Assembly: GCF_018812025.1 (NCBI RefSeq)
Contig: NC_063049.1
Span: 9,207,537 to 9,271,536, forward strand
Direction of reading: 5' to 3'
DNA from: Megalobrama amblycephala
Lineage: Eukaryota; Chordata; Actinopteri; Cypriniformes; Xenocyprididae
DNA length: 64,000 nucleotides
The position numbers were made by a program, and so were the translations under genes. Positions 20,231-32,185 of this stretch are shown one piece after another. The notes beneath the pieces were generated by a model. That model had not been told where the DNA came from. It was given only the letters and a program-made list of their open reading frames with translations, and made no database searches. Numbering within the stretch: the first letter of the stretch is position 1; each line of letters begins with the position of its first letter.

Positions 20231-22544
20231 GTAAGAATAGTTAACAATTTTCATTATATTTTCATTGTTCAAACGGCTGTTTACTCACTAGAAATAAAAG
20301 GAAATTGTACCAGGTTTAGTAACACCATGTGTGTGTGAATATTTTGTCTGAGATCATCAGATAATGAGACTTAAATTCATCTTTAGTTTCTTTAGGCCTC
20401 TGAACTTTAAACTCTGTTTAATATGGCTTTAATTCTGCACATAGTGTTGTGACTGATTGTGAAAATAATATTAATTTTATTTTCAGCTTTTACCCTTTAA
20501 CTGTTTCTATGTGTGTGATAATCTGAGATTTGGGTTGTTTGTTTTATTAAATTTGTAGTGGCGTGTAATGATCATTTCTGCTGGTTCTGTATCAGCTGTC
20601 CGTTCTGTGAAAATTACCTTTCATGTCCTTTTGATTTTGAAAAGATTTTGTTTGAGAATGAATTGATAGCTTATCTAGTTAGTAGGGGTGTAAGGGATCG
20701 CAGTTGATCTGTAATCCATACAAACCAGGCCCCACAGTTCAGAACACATTTGATTTGCAGATTAACTGCATTTAGCCATTATGTAGTGAACGTTTATTAT
20801 TTGCATGTGTTTGTAAGCCAATCATCAATTTAAAACACTGAAGCATTTTTTTAAAAATTCAAATGCAAGAAGAGGCAAATTTCGCAATCACACATTTTCT
20901 GTGTGCACACTACCAAAGCACGCTCGCTCACAGAGGTACCTTTCAGATGGCATGCAAAGACATAATCTAGTTCTGTTTCCCGACTCCTTGAGCTTGAACA
21001 GACAGATACACACAAAATGATCTCAAAATCCCTGTCTCAACAAGTATTCTTGTATACAGTCGGTTATAGTCTTAAGTGAACCTAAACAGTTGAAATAACT
21101 TGAGGAAGAAATTGGATGTTTCATCATATTGGTTCCATGCATTCGGTCGTGCATTCGTACATTGGTTCCGTGCATTTAGTGACAGCAGTCTAAAAATAAC
21201 TATGTCATTAATTGTCAAACAACAAAACAACTTTAACAATGATTAATCTGTATTTAATTTATACATTGAACACTATGCATGCAGTGTAATTACAATTATA
21301 TATATTATTACATTTCTGTACATGAATACTACTGTCAGCCCAAACTTTATTTTTTTAAACTGTTTTATAGTGTTTATCTCTGTTTTAATTTGTGTATTCT
21401 TATTTTTACTGTCTGTTCACTTGTTTTTAATGATGTTTGAACTTTTTTATTTAGAAGTTTTTGCTGTGGTATCAAAGTACTAAAGTGTTTTTAAATTAAA
21501 TGTTAAGTTACATTTGTCTTAAAGGGGTCATGAACTGCGTTGTTTTATTGTTTTATAATGTTTGAAGCAGTGATCTTTTCGTTGCAATTTCGGCACGCTA
21601 ACAAAAGCTTTCATCATAACTAACAGTGCAAATGCATAACTAAGAGATTCGCTGAATAAAATGGGAGTTTTGCCGCAAGTCCGGAACTCAGTCACTGTAA
21701 ACTTGCGTTGTTGTTTGACAGCTCCAGCTCGCACTGTTTGATTGACAGCTCTAGCGATTGTAAAGCGTTGTTTGATCTCTTTCTTTATATAATTTAATCA
21801 CAGTTTAAATAACAGATTATTTTCATCCTACTAAGAAAAAACAACATGAAGCTGACCACTTAGTCACTTGTTTGATTTACTGTCTAGACAAAGGACATCT
21901 GACTCTACATGATTCATATATCACATCAGGCATTAGAATTAACACAGTTACTTACATGTTGTTGCATTACTGTCGAGTCCATATCATAAAAGTCTGTTTG
22001 AAAAGCCTGTGCCAAAATGTGATTTCCAGCATTAGGATCCTTTGAAAGGTAATGTTATATTTAGTCCTGTATTGCTATTCTCTCCTCGTCATCTCACTAA
22101 CATGCCATTGGGCGGGGCTAACGTTGCAATGATGAAGTAGGCGTTGATTTCTTCTGTGGAGGTGGCATTTCACCTATCTATGGCACATTCCAGGATCAGT
22201 CGTTCGATGGGCCTGGTATCAGTAAAAGCTTTTATTTGACTAACAAGGATGTTTTCAGTTCTGAAACTTACAGGATATTCTTATAGTACGATGACCTCTT
22301 ATATCAAAACATTTCTCAATTAATGATGCTTTTAAAACCCCCATTTTTAGTTGTATTTTATTTATTTATTTATTTATTGCTGATCTGAAAATTTATCCGA
22401 TCCATGTCTCGGAAACTGTAATATGATCCAAACCGTGAGTTTTGTGATCCGTTACACCATTACTAGATAAGTTTTCTTAAGAAAAGATGTGACAGAAGTA
22501 ATATCTCATACTGCATATGTGACTGTTTTTGTGTTTTATTTTAG
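20231..22544 (+). other. NLR final intron: dispersed repeat, no gene
   Basis: Non-coding. From about 21524 a repeat begins AAAGGGGTCATGAACTGCG-TTGTTTTATTG and is related to 31985-32180; I could not fix its right end. Simple TTTA repeats lie near 22360. No exon is recognised. Confidence 0.55.
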
Positions 22545-22700
22545 GACTAGTATTACATTCTTATAGTCTGATCCTCGATGAACATCTGATAATGAATAAG
22601 GATCCACTACAGAGACTCACAGTCAACAGAATCAACAGAGACTGAAGATAGAGTGACTTCACTGTTATAAATAAAGACTTCATTTAGATTTCAACGATCC
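22545..22700 (+). CDS. NLR-type gene, terminal exon (six codons, stop and 3' UTR)
   Basis: After the acceptor TTTTATTTTAG the frame continues TSITFL and stops at TAG (22564-22566). A polyadenylation signal AATAAA lies at 22670-22675. This is therefore the 3' end of the gene, and the protein ends right after the LRR array without the B30.2/SPRY domain carried by many fish NLRs. The exon call rests on correct phase, a good acceptor and the nearby signal; transcript data could move it. Confidence 0.65.
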
Positions 22701-23691
22701 TCTGACAGACACGATGAGATGGCAGTATAACACCTTTATTTCAGAGCAGCAAATTACAGTTTTTCATTTATAGATTAACCATTTTATTTGTATAAAAGTA
22801 CAGTATAAATTCAAAAATGTTGGAATTTTGTTACAGAGAACATAAAGAGCTTGAATATGTTTGTGTTTGTGTTGTACCAGCAGAAGGAGACAAAGACTAA
22901 TGAAAAATGTATTTTTCATGATTATGAAAACAAACAAACAAAACAACAACAACAACAACAAAACAGTTCAAGCTCAAATGAAGAGAACACCTTGTGAAAT
23001 AGATTGAGATTGAATACATCTTAAAATGCTCTCAGATTTGAACAATGTGCAGTGAGACAAAGCCATAATGCTGTGATTACATGTTCAATCTGATTTATTG
23101 ACATTTGCTTGTTCTGTAACCGCTACCCCTTCTAGGTCTAAGTTACACAGAATCGGGAAAAGCTTGTACTATTTTTGTTATGTTTTTCAATAATGGTCAT
23201 AAAAGCTACAGACCAATAAATGAAGTAAAATACCATTGTATTGTTTATATGAATTATTGTCTGTTTCGAAACCCAACATAAAATAATATTTACAGTGCAC
23301 AACACAACAAAAACAAAAATAATATATCCAAGGAAGTTATCAAAAACAATCAAGAAACCAAAAATAGATACATGTGTCAGTGAGTTCAGCTTTTGTGCCA
23401 ATCAACACAGTAATGAAGGTTGAAAAAAAATGGACAAACTTAGCTGATGATGATGATGATGATGACGACGACGATAGTGCAGTGATTCTCAAACTTTTTC
23501 TGCCATTCCCCACTTTGGAGGTAGGGAAGGGTTCCGAGCCCCACCTGTCCCCAATCGCCCCAACAAAATGGTAATAAGCTTTAAGTTTAAATGTTAACAT
23601 TTATTTTATTAACATCACATTTTAAAAACACAACATCAAATAACAGCCTTAAAACTTTCAAATAGAGAAAATAAAAGTGCAATTATATTAT
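22701..23691. other. Intergenic stretch: no gene
   Basis: AT-rich sequence. It includes a GAT-rich trinucleotide run at 23446-23475 (GATGATGATGATGATGACGA). Short open frames over it translate to runs of Asp or Ser and are not genes. Confidence 0.55.
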
Positions 23692-23850
23692 CCCTGTTGA
23701 AAAAAACAGCATATGCTGGTAAGGGAGGTTTTGAAGCTGGTATGCTGGTTTGAGCTAGTTTATGCTGGTCCTATGCTGGTCCTAAGCTGGTCCAGGACCA
23801 GCAAAACCTACCAAAACTTTAACCAGCATATGCTGTTTTTTTCAGCAGGG
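23692..23850. mobile_element. Short MITE with 29-bp terminal inverted repeat and internal TGCTGGT repeats
   Basis: CCCTGTTGAAAAAAACAGCA at 23692 and onward pairs with TGCTGTTTTTTTCAGCAGGG ending at 23850, with one mismatch in 29. The interior repeats TATGCTGGT or GCTGGTCC several times and is itself partly self-complementary, so the 159-bp element folds into a long hairpin. Confidence 0.82.
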
Positions 23851-23870
23851 ATCACTTTGCATGAAAAGAC

Positions 23871-24431
23871 TTTTAATGCGGCTGTTATTTTAGAACGTTT
23901 CCCCTTACTGTTTCATGGCGACGCTTCATGCTTGTCACGTCACACACCGCGATCTGTAACGCAAGACGGGTGCCGCCATGTTTGTTTGCGCCTGTCCTGT
24001 CAGTCGGATTTACAGCACGTGAGAAAAATATATCTGGGAGAAAAATAGAGTAAACCGTTACTTATCTGATATGAATAAAACATGTCGGTAAATTCTATTT
24101 GAATTGATTGTTATTACTGCTTCCATAGGCAGCCGTGTGTATTTTACAAACTCTAAAAGTTTTGTTTTTTACTAGAACTCATTTATTTTTTAATATATTT
24201 AAATGTCTGAAACCTAAAATAAACATTATGTTGTTGGAAACACTGCATAATTGTGATAAATGACAAGCGCTGAGCACGTCCGTCTCTGGCTCAGCGCTAG
24301 CCAAGGTACGAAAGCAGTGTTTGAATCTGGCAGTTAAGTGACGTCTCTGAATGCTCTAAATCCCATATATGGGACCGTACTCTCAGGGGCACAGAAATAA
24401 AATCCCATATGTGGTACCATTCAAAAGGTTA
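23871..24431. mobile_element. TTAA-ended MITE-like repeat (copy B)
   Basis: Related to 18840-19527 through shared blocks (ATTTTAGAACG, GACAAGCGCTGA, TCTCTGG). It ends TCAAAAGGTTAA. Near the right end it carries a duplicated phrase (AAATCCCATAT-TGGTACC type) that copy A lacks. Non-coding. Confidence 0.55.
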
Positions 24432-24505
24432 ATAGAGATGGGCACAAAAATGACCAAATTTCCTCCCGTTTTTCCAGTTTTGTACTTCCTCTCTCAAGAT
24501 CCATA

Positions 24506-24790
24506 AAGGTACTAAAAACATATTTAAATCAGTTCATGTGACTACAGTGGTTCAACCTTAATGTTATGAAGTGACGAGAATACTTTTTGTGTGCCAAAAA
24601 TAACAAAATAGCAACTTTATTTAGCAATATCTAGTGATGGTCGATTTCAAAACACTGCTTCATGAAGCTTCGGAGCTTTATGAATCAAATCAGTCCTTCG
24701 GAGCGCCAAAGTCACGTGATTTCACCAGTTTAGTGGTTTGATACGCGATCCGAATCACTGATTCATGTTTTGAAATCAGCCCTCCACCCG
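24506..24790. repeat. Internal fragment of the MITE family at 54017-54707
   Basis: It shares AAAGGTACTAAA, ACAGTTCATGTGACTACAGT and CAAAACACTGCTTCATGAAG with the complete element at 54017-54707, in the same orientation, but lacks both termini. Confidence 0.75.
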
Positions 24791-26077
24791 AATTTCGCAT
24801 GTCACCACAACTACGTGATTGCAAACAACCTATAGGCTTGTTTGAGATGAACTACACTAGCTTGTCACCGGCTGGCGAGATCTACCGGTTGCTGGTGGGG
24901 GAGTAGTACAGAGACCGCCATCAGGTTGGACACTTTGTGTTTTCCATAGTGTGTTGAACCAATGTCGTTCATCATGGCAGACCACACGATTTTTGCATTG
25001 AGTGTAGCCGAAGAAGTGGATGCGATTGAAATAAGAATATATATTTACTATATAGTGTAATCTTAATTTTTGTTCATGTTTTGTGTGTTTTGTTTGATTA
25101 TCAGATATAAAAACACACACACATCATCATCGTCTCCTCAATGTTGTCATCACAGAATCTGACCAATGAGAATAAAGTGTGTCGTCATCAAGGCTTTCAC
25201 AGGCTAGGCCTAGACCTAGGCGACTGGAACTCGATCTGAAAAAAGAAAAAAAAAAAAACAGCTGATAAAACAGTTAGCATTATGGAAACGCAAGCAACGT
25301 TAAGAATGAGGATATTGTTGCTAATTTATTATCCATGCCATTGTGGCGACCAGGGCGGGCGAGAGCCGTGAGGGAACGGCGCGAGGCCAGTGGCACGAGT
25401 CAAGTCAAGTCAAGTCAAATTTATTTATATAGCGCTTTTACAATTGGTAATTGTTTCAAAGCAGCTTTACATATTAGAAGCACAGAAAAAAGGGAAGTGG
25501 TTAAAAATAAGCTGTACAAACAAGCGTGGTAATATGTAACATATACAAGATGGTGCTACATTAAGCCAATGTCGGCTGACTCCCAGGGGTGGAAAAAACC
25601 CCCTAGGAGAAAAACCCAGCGTGCTAACACTGGGAAAAAAGTCCTAGGAGGGAAAAAACCCCTTGGAAGATATATATAATATATGTAAATGGATATGGAG
25701 ATCAAAATCTGAATTATACATTTTTATTATAGAGATTAAAAATAGATTATATATAAATATATGTAAGCGGATACGGGGATTAAAAATCTGAATTATAGAT
25801 GCAGCCAGAACTGGATCTGTAGGCCCATTGTCTCCTGGGCTACGTTGTAGTCAGGTCCAGACACAGGTTCTCCATCTGATCTGGATACGGCCTGGATCCA
25901 GCACCCGGCAAACCTCAGGATAAGCAGAGAGACAGATATTAGCGTAGATGCCATTCTTATTCTGATGTACAGGTATATCTAGTGTTATAGGAAATGTTCT
26001 CGGTTCCGGCCGACCTAATTATTGCAGCGTAACAATCCTTTAACGGATTTGAAAAATGTTAATGTATTGATAATGTG

Positions 26078-29017
26078 TTATGTGTATGCAAGAGCAAAGA
26101 GATGTGTTTTTAGTCTAGATTTAAACTGACAGAGTGTGTCTGCTTCCCGAACAATGCTAGGAAGATTGTTCCAGAGTTTAGGTGCTAAATAGGAAAAGGA
26201 TCTGCCGCCTTCAGTTGATTTTGATATTCTGGGTATTATCAACTGGCCTGAATTCTGAGATCGCAATAAACGTGAAGGACTATAATGCATTAAGAGCTCA
26301 CTTAGGTACTGGGGAGCTAAACCATTTAGAGCTTTATAAGTAAGTAGCAAGATTTTAAAATCTATACGATGTTTAATAGGGAGCCAATGTAATGTTGACA
26401 GAACTGGACTAATATGGTCATACTTTCTGGTTCTAGTAAGAACTCTAGCTGCCGCATTTTGGACCAACTGTAGTCTGTTTAAAAGCCGAGCAGAACAACC
26501 ACCCAGTAGAGCGTTACAATAATCTAGTCTTGAGGTCATGAATGCATGAACCAACTGTTCCGCATTTGTCATTGAGAGCATATGTCGTAATTTAGATATA
26601 TTTTTTAGATGGAAGAAGGCGGTTTTACAGATACTAGAAACATGACTTTCAAATGAAAGATTGGTATCGAAGAGCACACCCAGGTTCCTAACTGAGGACG
26701 AAGGTTTAATGGAGCACCCGTCAAGCGTTAGGGAGTATTCAAGGTTTTTTCGTGAGGAAGTTTTTGGTCCAAAGATTAGGATATCAGTTTTTTCTGAATT
26801 TAATAATAAGAAATTTCTTGTCATCCAGTTTTTAATGTCAGCTATGCATTCTGTTAGTTTTGTGAATTTGTAGGTTTCGTCAGGGCGCGAGGAAATATAG
26901 AGCTGAGTATCATCAGCGTAGCAGTGAAAACTAACACCATGCTTCCTAATTATCTCTCCTAAGGGCAGCATGTACAGAGTGAAAAGCAACGGTCCTAGTA
27001 CTGAGCCTTGTGGTACTCCATATTGAACTTGTGAGCGATACGACATCTCTTCATTAACTACTACAGACTGATAACGGTCAGATAAGTACGATTTGAACCA
27101 TGCCAAAGCAATTCCACTAATGCCAATATAGTTTTCAAGTCTTTTTAAAAGAATGTTGTGATCGATAGTGTCAAAAGCAGCACTGAGATCTAATAACACT
27201 AATAGAGAAATACAGCCACGATCGGATGATAAGAGTAGATCATTTGTAACTCTAACGAGAGCAGTCTCAGTACTATGGTATGGTCTAAATCCTGACTGGA
27301 AATCCTCACAGATTCCATTTCTTTCTAAAAAGGAGCACAGTTGTGTTGAAACTGCCTTTTCTAGTATCTTTGACAGAAAAGGTAGATTCGAGATTGGCCT
27401 GTAATTTACTAAATCTCTCGGATCTAGTTGAGGTTTTTTAATAAGAGGTTTAATAATAGCCTGCTTAAAGGTTTTTGGCACGTATCCTAGTGTTAAGGAT
27501 GAATTAATTATATCAAGAAGTGGACCTACGACCTCTGGAAGCATTTCTTTCAGTAGTTTAGTCGGCATTGGGTCTAACATACATGTCGTTGATTTTGATG
27601 ATTTGATAAGTTTAGATAATTCTTCCTCTCCTATAGCGGCGAATGATTCTAGTTTTACCTCAGGGACACTACAGTGCACTGTCTGAAGCGAAACTGTGGA
27701 CGGTTGCATGTTTTTAATTTTCTCTCTAATATTATCAATCTTGCAAGTAAAGAAGTTCATAAAGTCATTACTGCTGTGCTCTATGGAAACGTCAGCAGTT
27801 GAATCTCTGTTTCTAGTTAATTTAGCCACTGTGTCAAATAAATACCTAGGATTATGTTTGTTTTCTATTAAGAGATTTGAAAAATAAGTAGATCTAGCAT
27901 TTCTTATAGCCGTTCTGTACTCAATCATTTTTTCTTTCCACGAAAGGCGAAAAACTTCTAGTTTTGTTTTCTTCCAACTACGTTCAGTTTTTCTAACAGC
28001 TCGTTTTAGAGCCCGAGTGTGCTCATCATACCACGGCGTTGGATTAGTTTCCTTAATCTTCTTTAGACGTAAAGGAGCGACTGCATCTAATGTGCTGGAA
28101 AAGAGAGAGCCAATAGTTTCTGTTGCAGCATCGAGTTCTTCTAAGTTGTCAGGTATACTAAGGCGATGAAACTGCTCAGGGAGATTATTTATAAAGCAAT
28201 CTTTAGTGGTAGACGTGATGGTTCTACAATATTTATGGCTGGGTGGTGGTTTTGTAGCCTTGGCTAATTGTATTATACACGACACTAAATAATGATCTGA
28301 TATATCATCGCTCTGCTGTAGAATTTCAACAGCATCAATATCAATTCCATGCGACAGTATTAGATCTAAGGTATGATTATGACAATGAGTGGGTCCTGAC
28401 ACGTGTTGTCTAACTCCAATAGAGTTTAAAATGTCTACAAATGCCAATCCAAATGCGTCTTTATTATTATCTACATGGATATTAAAATCACCAACAACAA
28501 GGACTTTATCCGCAGCCAGTACTAACTCTGATAGAAAATCAGCAAATTCTTTGATAAAGTCAGTATGGTGTCCTGGTGGCCTGTATACAGTAGCCAGCAC
28601 AAATGTCAACTTACATAATGTTACATAAAGCACCATCACTTCAAAGGAGTTATATTTGAAATTCTTTTGAATGATTCTGAATATATTACTATAAATTACA
28701 GCAACACCTCCCCCTTTGCCTTTCTGTCGAGGATTGTGTCGATAATCATAACCTTGAGGACTAGATTCATTTAAAGTAATGTAATCGTCTGGTTTTAGCC
28801 AGGTTTCTGTCAAACACAGCAAGTCTAGTTTATTGTCTGTGATAATTTCATTTACAATAAGTGCTTTTGAAGAAATAGATCTAATATTCAGTAACCCAAG
28901 CTTTATCATTTGTTTATCTGATTTATCTGTGATTTTCATTTTTTGAACATCAATTAAATTTTTACCCTTAAAAGGTTTCGGAAGTTTTTTGTATTTACTA
29001 GTTCGAGGTACAGACAC
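26078..29017 (-). CDS. LINE ORF2, endonuclease and reverse transcriptase
   Basis: 979 residues, uninterrupted. The N-terminal apurinic-type endonuclease shows [32 protein letters not shown] and a terminal SDH (about residues 38-250). Reverse transcriptase follows with [36 protein letters not shown] and the catalytic YADD near residue 705. The C-terminal part ([22 protein letters not shown]) is typical of L2/CR1-like fish elements. It nicks target DNA and primes reverse transcription there. Key catalytic positions appear intact. The 3' half of the same family recurs as a relic at 50494-53388. Confidence 0.95.
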   Translation of the reverse strand: MSVPRTSKYKKLPKPFKGKNLIDVQKMKITDKSDKQMIKLGLLNIRSISSKALIVNEIITDNKLDLLCLTETWLKPDDYITLNESSPQGYDYRHNPRQKGKGGGVAVIYSNIFRIIQKNFKYNSFEVMVLYVTLCKLTFVLATVYRPPGHHTDFIKEFADFLSELVLAADKVLVVGDFNIHVDNNKDAFGLAFVDILNSIGVRQHVSGPTHCHNHTLDLILSHGIDIDAVEILQQSDDISDHYLVSCIIQLAKATKPPPSHKYCRTITSTTKDCFINNLPEQFHRLSIPDNLEELDAATETIGSLFSSTLDAVAPLRLKKIKETNPTPWYDEHTRALKRAVRKTERSWKKTKLEVFRLSWKEKMIEYRTAIRNARSTYFSNLLIENKHNPRYLFDTVAKLTRNRDSTADVSIEHSSNDFMNFFTCKIDNIREKIKNMQPSTVSLQTVHCSVPEVKLESFAAIGEEELSKLIKSSKSTTCMLDPMPTKLLKEMLPEVVGPLLDIINSSLTLGYVPKTFKQAIIKPLIKKPQLDPRDLVNYRPISNLPFLSKILEKAVSTQLCSFLERNGICEDFQSGFRPYHSTETALVRVTNDLLLSSDRGCISLLVLLDLSAAFDTIDHNILLKRLENYIGISGIALAWFKSYLSDRYQSVVVNEEMSYRSQVQYGVPQGSVLGPLLFTLYMLPLGEIIRKHGVSFHCYADDTQLYISSRPDETYKFTKLTECIADIKNWMTRNFLLLNSEKTDILIFGPKTSSRKNLEYSLTLDGCSIKPSSSVRNLGVLFDTNLSFESHVSSICKTAFFHLKNISKLRHMLSMTNAEQLVHAFMTSRLDYCNALLGGCSARLLNRLQLVQNAAARVLTRTRKYDHISPVLSTLHWLPIKHRIDFKILLLTYKALNGLAPQYLSELLMHYSPSRLLRSQNSGQLIIPRISKSTEGGRSFSYLAPKLWNNLPSIVREADTLCQFKSRLKTHLFALAYT

Positions 29018-29149
29018 AGTCTCTATGTGATAATATCTAGGTGAAAGAGTTTCTATGTGCTGTGAATTATTTGAGTTCTGTGACGTGAGGCGGCTAGCAG
29101 ACGGTCGGTTTAGCCAGTTTGTCTGCGTCCTGATCTGGGCCCTGGTTTG

Positions 29150-30226
29150 TCATGTTTCAGCTCTAAGACTATTTGCCAAATTTCTAGAGAGAAGAGCAGC
29201 ACCATCCCGGGAGGGATGAATACCATCTCTTTTCAACAGATCAGGTCTGCCCCAAAAGCTTTTCCAATTGTCTATGAAACCTATATTATTCTGCGGACAC
29301 CACTTAGACAGCCAGCCATTGAGTGATGATAACCTGCTAACTATCTCATCACTCCGACGAACAGGAAGAGGGCCAGAACAAATTACTTCTGCTGACATTG
29401 AATTTGCGAGTTCACACACCTCTTTAATGTTAATTTTAGTGATCTCCGACTGGCGAAGTCGAACATCATTTGTGCCGACGTGGATAATGATTTTAGAATA
29501 TTTACGTTTAGCATTAGCCAGCACTTTTAAATTTGCTTTGATGTCAGGTGCTCTGGCCCCCGGCAAACATGTGACTATGGTGGCTGGTGTCTCTATTTTC
29601 ACGTTCCGTGTAATAGAATCGCCAATAACTAGGGCACTTTCAACAGGATTCTCAGTGGGTGCGTCACTGAGTGGGGAGAACCTGTTTGATGTTTTAATCG
29701 GAACGGAAGAGTGGTGTTTGTTCTTGCCATTATGCCGCCTCACAGTCACCCAGTTAGCCTGCTGCATGGCTTCTACAACCGGAACCGAATGTGCAGTGTT
29801 TACTAGGCTAGTCGCATCCAAAGCAGTATCTAAGGCCCTTTCATTCTCACTATCCTCAATTAAAGTTTGGATGCGTGTCTCTAATTCTGAGATTCTCTCT
29901 GTCAGCCTGACAATATCCCTGCATTTATCACATGTGTAAGGCTCACTGCTGACAGAAAGAGCTAAGCTGTACATGTTGCATTTAATACACATGATAATCG
30001 TCGGACATGACTGACCGTGTGTTTGATGAACGCCGTCCGAAAAACTGCAACGCACACGGGACTCGCTGGCTGGATGTCTCGGTCGCTTGCCGGTGCCTGG
30101 GGCAAGGGTGATGTGCGGGACGCTGTACCTCGCGGTGGATCGATGAATGCCGGGCAGCAACGTCTCCACAGCTTCCCGATCTGGCGAGGACAGATCAGAA
30201 TAACATACATCTGATAAATCCGCCAT
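29150..30226 (-). CDS. LINE ORF1 with C-terminal SGNH-esterase-like domain
   Basis: 358 residues. A Cys-rich motif (CIKCNMYS...YTCDKC, about residues 80-105) suggests a zinc finger and is followed by a short charged coiled coil ([16 protein letters not shown]). From about residue 198 an SGNH/GDSL hydrolase-like fold is visible: GDSITRN with the nucleophile serine, then HVGTNDVR, and near the end DGIHPSRDG with the Asp-x-x-His pair. ORF1 proteins with such an esterase are known from CR1/L2-type LINEs, where they bind RNA and possibly lipid. ORF2 begins 132 bp downstream. The start is the first ATG of the open frame. Confidence 0.9.
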   Translation of the reverse strand: MADLSDVCYSDLSSPDREAVETLLPGIHRSTARYSVPHITLAPGTGKRPRHPASESRVRCSFSDGVHQTHGQSCPTIIMCIKCNMYSLALSVSSEPYTCDKCRDIVRLTERISELETRIQTLIEDSENERALDTALDATSLVNTAHSVPVVEAMQQANWVTVRRHNGKNKHHSSVPIKTSNRFSPLSDAPTENPVESALVIGDSITRNVKIETPATIVTCLPGARAPDIKANLKVLANAKRKYSKIIIHVGTNDVRLRQSEITKINIKEVCELANSMSAEVICSGPLPVRRSDEIVSRLSSLNGWLSKWCPQNNIGFIDNWKSFWGRPDLLKRDGIHPSRDGAALLSRNLANSLRAET

Positions 30227-30831
30227 TAAATCGACAAGGAAGGTTGGTTTAGAGGAAAAAAGAAAGTAGACGGTAGCTAGCAGGCTATGGCTAACACTAG
30301 GTGATTACGCTGGTGGATTGCTAGTAATAAATCGTTCCGTTTAGTAATACTATGCAATAGGTTAAGTAATCTAGTGAAAAATAAGAAAGTTATATTATGT
30401 GAATAGGAATAAAGAGAAGGATTTAGGATAAACTCCACGAAGCTCCGAGCGTAGGTCAGACAGCAGGCAGGCAGCAGCGTTCTGAGGGCCAAAGGGGAAA
30501 GCCAATCTGGCTGCTGTGGTGTATGCGTGTCTGAGTCTCTCCAAGTCTCTCCACGAGTGTTAATGAGCTTCACCTGGGAGGCGCACCGGCCTTGATTCCC
30601 TCATGGAGGAGCTCCGGGAGCATAAAAGGAGGAGCGACTACAGTGAAGGACGAAAGAGGACCAGGCCTGGACTTTACTTTGTGTTTTATTATGTTTGTGT
30701 GGCCGGCAGACGTCCGCGAGGGTCTGCCGGCATTACTTTCGTTTTGTTCTTTGTTTATTTTATATTAAAGTTTGGTTCAACGTTCGCCGGTTGCCGCCTC
30801 CTTCTTCCCACATCTACTAACCTCGTTACAT

Positions 30832-30849
30832 TGGTGCCGAAACCCGGGA
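30832..30849 (+). promoter_or_regulatory. Candidate tRNA primer-binding site
   Basis: TGGTGCCGAAACCCGGGA starts two bases after the left LTR with TGG, the complement of a tRNA CCA end. I cannot say which tRNA without a tRNA set to compare. Confidence 0.7.
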
Positions 30850-31476
30850 GGAAGGAGGGACATGCTGTCGAAGAGCCCTCGCTGCTGAGGGGGATCGCGG
30901 TGCTGCGGAGTTCGGGCAGCGCGGGAGTGTGTGTAGACCGCGAGAGGCTGCCCGAGGCGGTGGTGCTGGAGCCTAGTGAAAGGTGGGACGGAGACCCGGA
31001 TGCCGTGCTCCTGGGACGAGGTGGGGTGGCTGCCGTCCAGGAGGGAGCGGAGGAGTCGCCGCCGTCCGCCGTGGGCCGGAGCCTGCTGCCGTCCGCCATG
31101 AAGGGGAGGAGCAGGGGACGGGGGACTCGCTGCCGGCTGCCCTCAGCCGGAGGAGCCATCGCCGGCCACCAGGAGGCGGTCGAGGATCGGGCCGTCCACC
31201 AAGCGTCCAGTGCCATCGCATGTGGCACCGCGAGGAAAAGCCTCTCGGCAGGCTGAGGACCGAGCGGCAGTGTGTCTGGGAACCGGACACAGAATTTTTT
31301 TTTCTCTTTTTTTCCTCTCCCCCCTGTCTCGTTCTGTCGCTCCCCTTGCTTCCGTCTCCTTTCTCTCGTCTCGTCTGTCCTTTCCCCCAGGTGCTGCGGC
31401 CACCGAGACAGGCCCCGGGGGGGAGTAGAGCGCAGTCTCGGGAGTATCCCCCGGCCTGCGAGGGGCGATGGGGGTA

Positions 31477-31807
31477 TGTGGCGACCAGGGCGGGCGAGAG
31501 CCGTGAGGGAACGGCACGAGGCCGGTGGCGCGAGTGTTAATGAGCTTCACCTGGGAGGCGCACCGGCCTTGATTCCCTCACGGAGGAGCTCCGGGAGCAT
31601 AAAAGGAGGAGCGACTACAGTGAAGGACGAGAGAGGACCAGGCCTGGACTTTACTTTGTGTTTTATTATGTTTGTGTGGCCGGCAGACGTCCGCGAGGGT
31701 CTGCCGGCATTACTTTCGTTTTGTTCTTTGTTTATTTTATATTAAAGTTTGGTTCAACGTTCGCCGGTTCCCGCCTCCTCCTTCCCACATCTACTAACCT
31801 CGTTACA
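31477..31807 (+). repeat. Right LTR of the small LTR element
   Basis: 331 bp, uninterrupted. It includes a TATA-like AGCATAAAAGGAGG (about 31598) and TATTAAAG near the 3' part. It equals the rejoined left LTR except at about seven positions. Confidence 0.88.
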
Positions 31808-31984
31808 GCCATTTTTGGAGATTAACTTTTAAAGAAAAGCTAGAGTTAATGGACCAGAGCTTAATTTTGTGCAGAAAGCCAAAGCTTTTGAAAGCAGTTA
31901 AGAGTGATACCCCTGGATGATGACAACTTCAATCAAGAAGCTAAAGCTTTGCGGCTGGAAGTCTTTGTCATTTTGGTAAGTTAT

Positions 31985-32185
31985 TTAAAAGGGTCATTAA
32001 CTGCATTGTTTTATTGTTTTAAAGTGTTTCCTGGGGTGCACTCATGATGTTAGTTTGCTTTTACATCAAAAATTGTCATAATTTAGAAATAAAAGGCATT
32101 TTTTGCTGATTTCAGCCCTCTGATTTGAAGGCTTTGTTTTAAGGGGCGTGTCTGTGTGAGACTTCAATGTAAACGCCCACTGCTG
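31985..32185. repeat. Dispersed repeat fragment (GGGTCATTAACTGC type)
   Basis: AAAGGGTCATTAACTGCATT-GTTTTATTGTTTTA matches the start of the repeat near 21524. It includes AATAAAAGGCATTTTTTGCTGA. The fragment abuts the left end of the DIRS relic. Confidence 0.6.

Larger units (their letters stand above)
25401..30551 (-). mobile_element. Full-length L2/CR1-like LINE
   Basis: 5151 bp on the minus strand, flanked by a 7-bp duplication CACGAGT (25394-25400 and 30552-30558). It ends in short TTGAC repeats after TATAAATAAA, the tail style of L2-like fish LINEs. A 325-bp 5' leader precedes ORF1, and both ORFs are uninterrupted. Full length, an exact target duplication and open frames point to recent movement. 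The clade is inferred from the ORF1 esterase fold and RT motifs; a tree would settle L2 versus CR1 proper. Confidence 0.94.
25342..31807 (+). mobile_element. Small non-autonomous LTR element, left LTR split by a LINE
   Basis: Direct repeats TGTGGCGACCAGGGCGGGCG...CCTCGTTACA occur at 25342-25400 plus 30559-30830 (331 bp once the LINE is removed) and at 31477-31807 (331 bp). The duplication GCCAT flanks both ends (25337-25341 and 31808-31812). A primer-binding-type sequence follows the left LTR and a purine-rich GAGGGGCGATGGGGGTA precedes the right one. The internal part is only 646 bp, GC-rich, and has no recognisable gag or pol. The two LTRs differ at about seven of 331 positions (about 2%). 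It resembles a TRIM/LARD-style element mobilised in trans. Confidence 0.9.

Noticed and set aside
26661..28628. Plus-strand ORFs of 63-79 codons
   Set aside because: Antisense to LINE ORF2.
29268..29939. 223-codon plus-strand ORF
   Set aside because: Antisense to LINE ORF1, whose motifs clearly fix the minus strand.
30603..31256. 217-codon ORF across the small LTR element as a host gene
   Set aside because: It starts inside an LTR and has no family motif; kept only as a note on the element interior.
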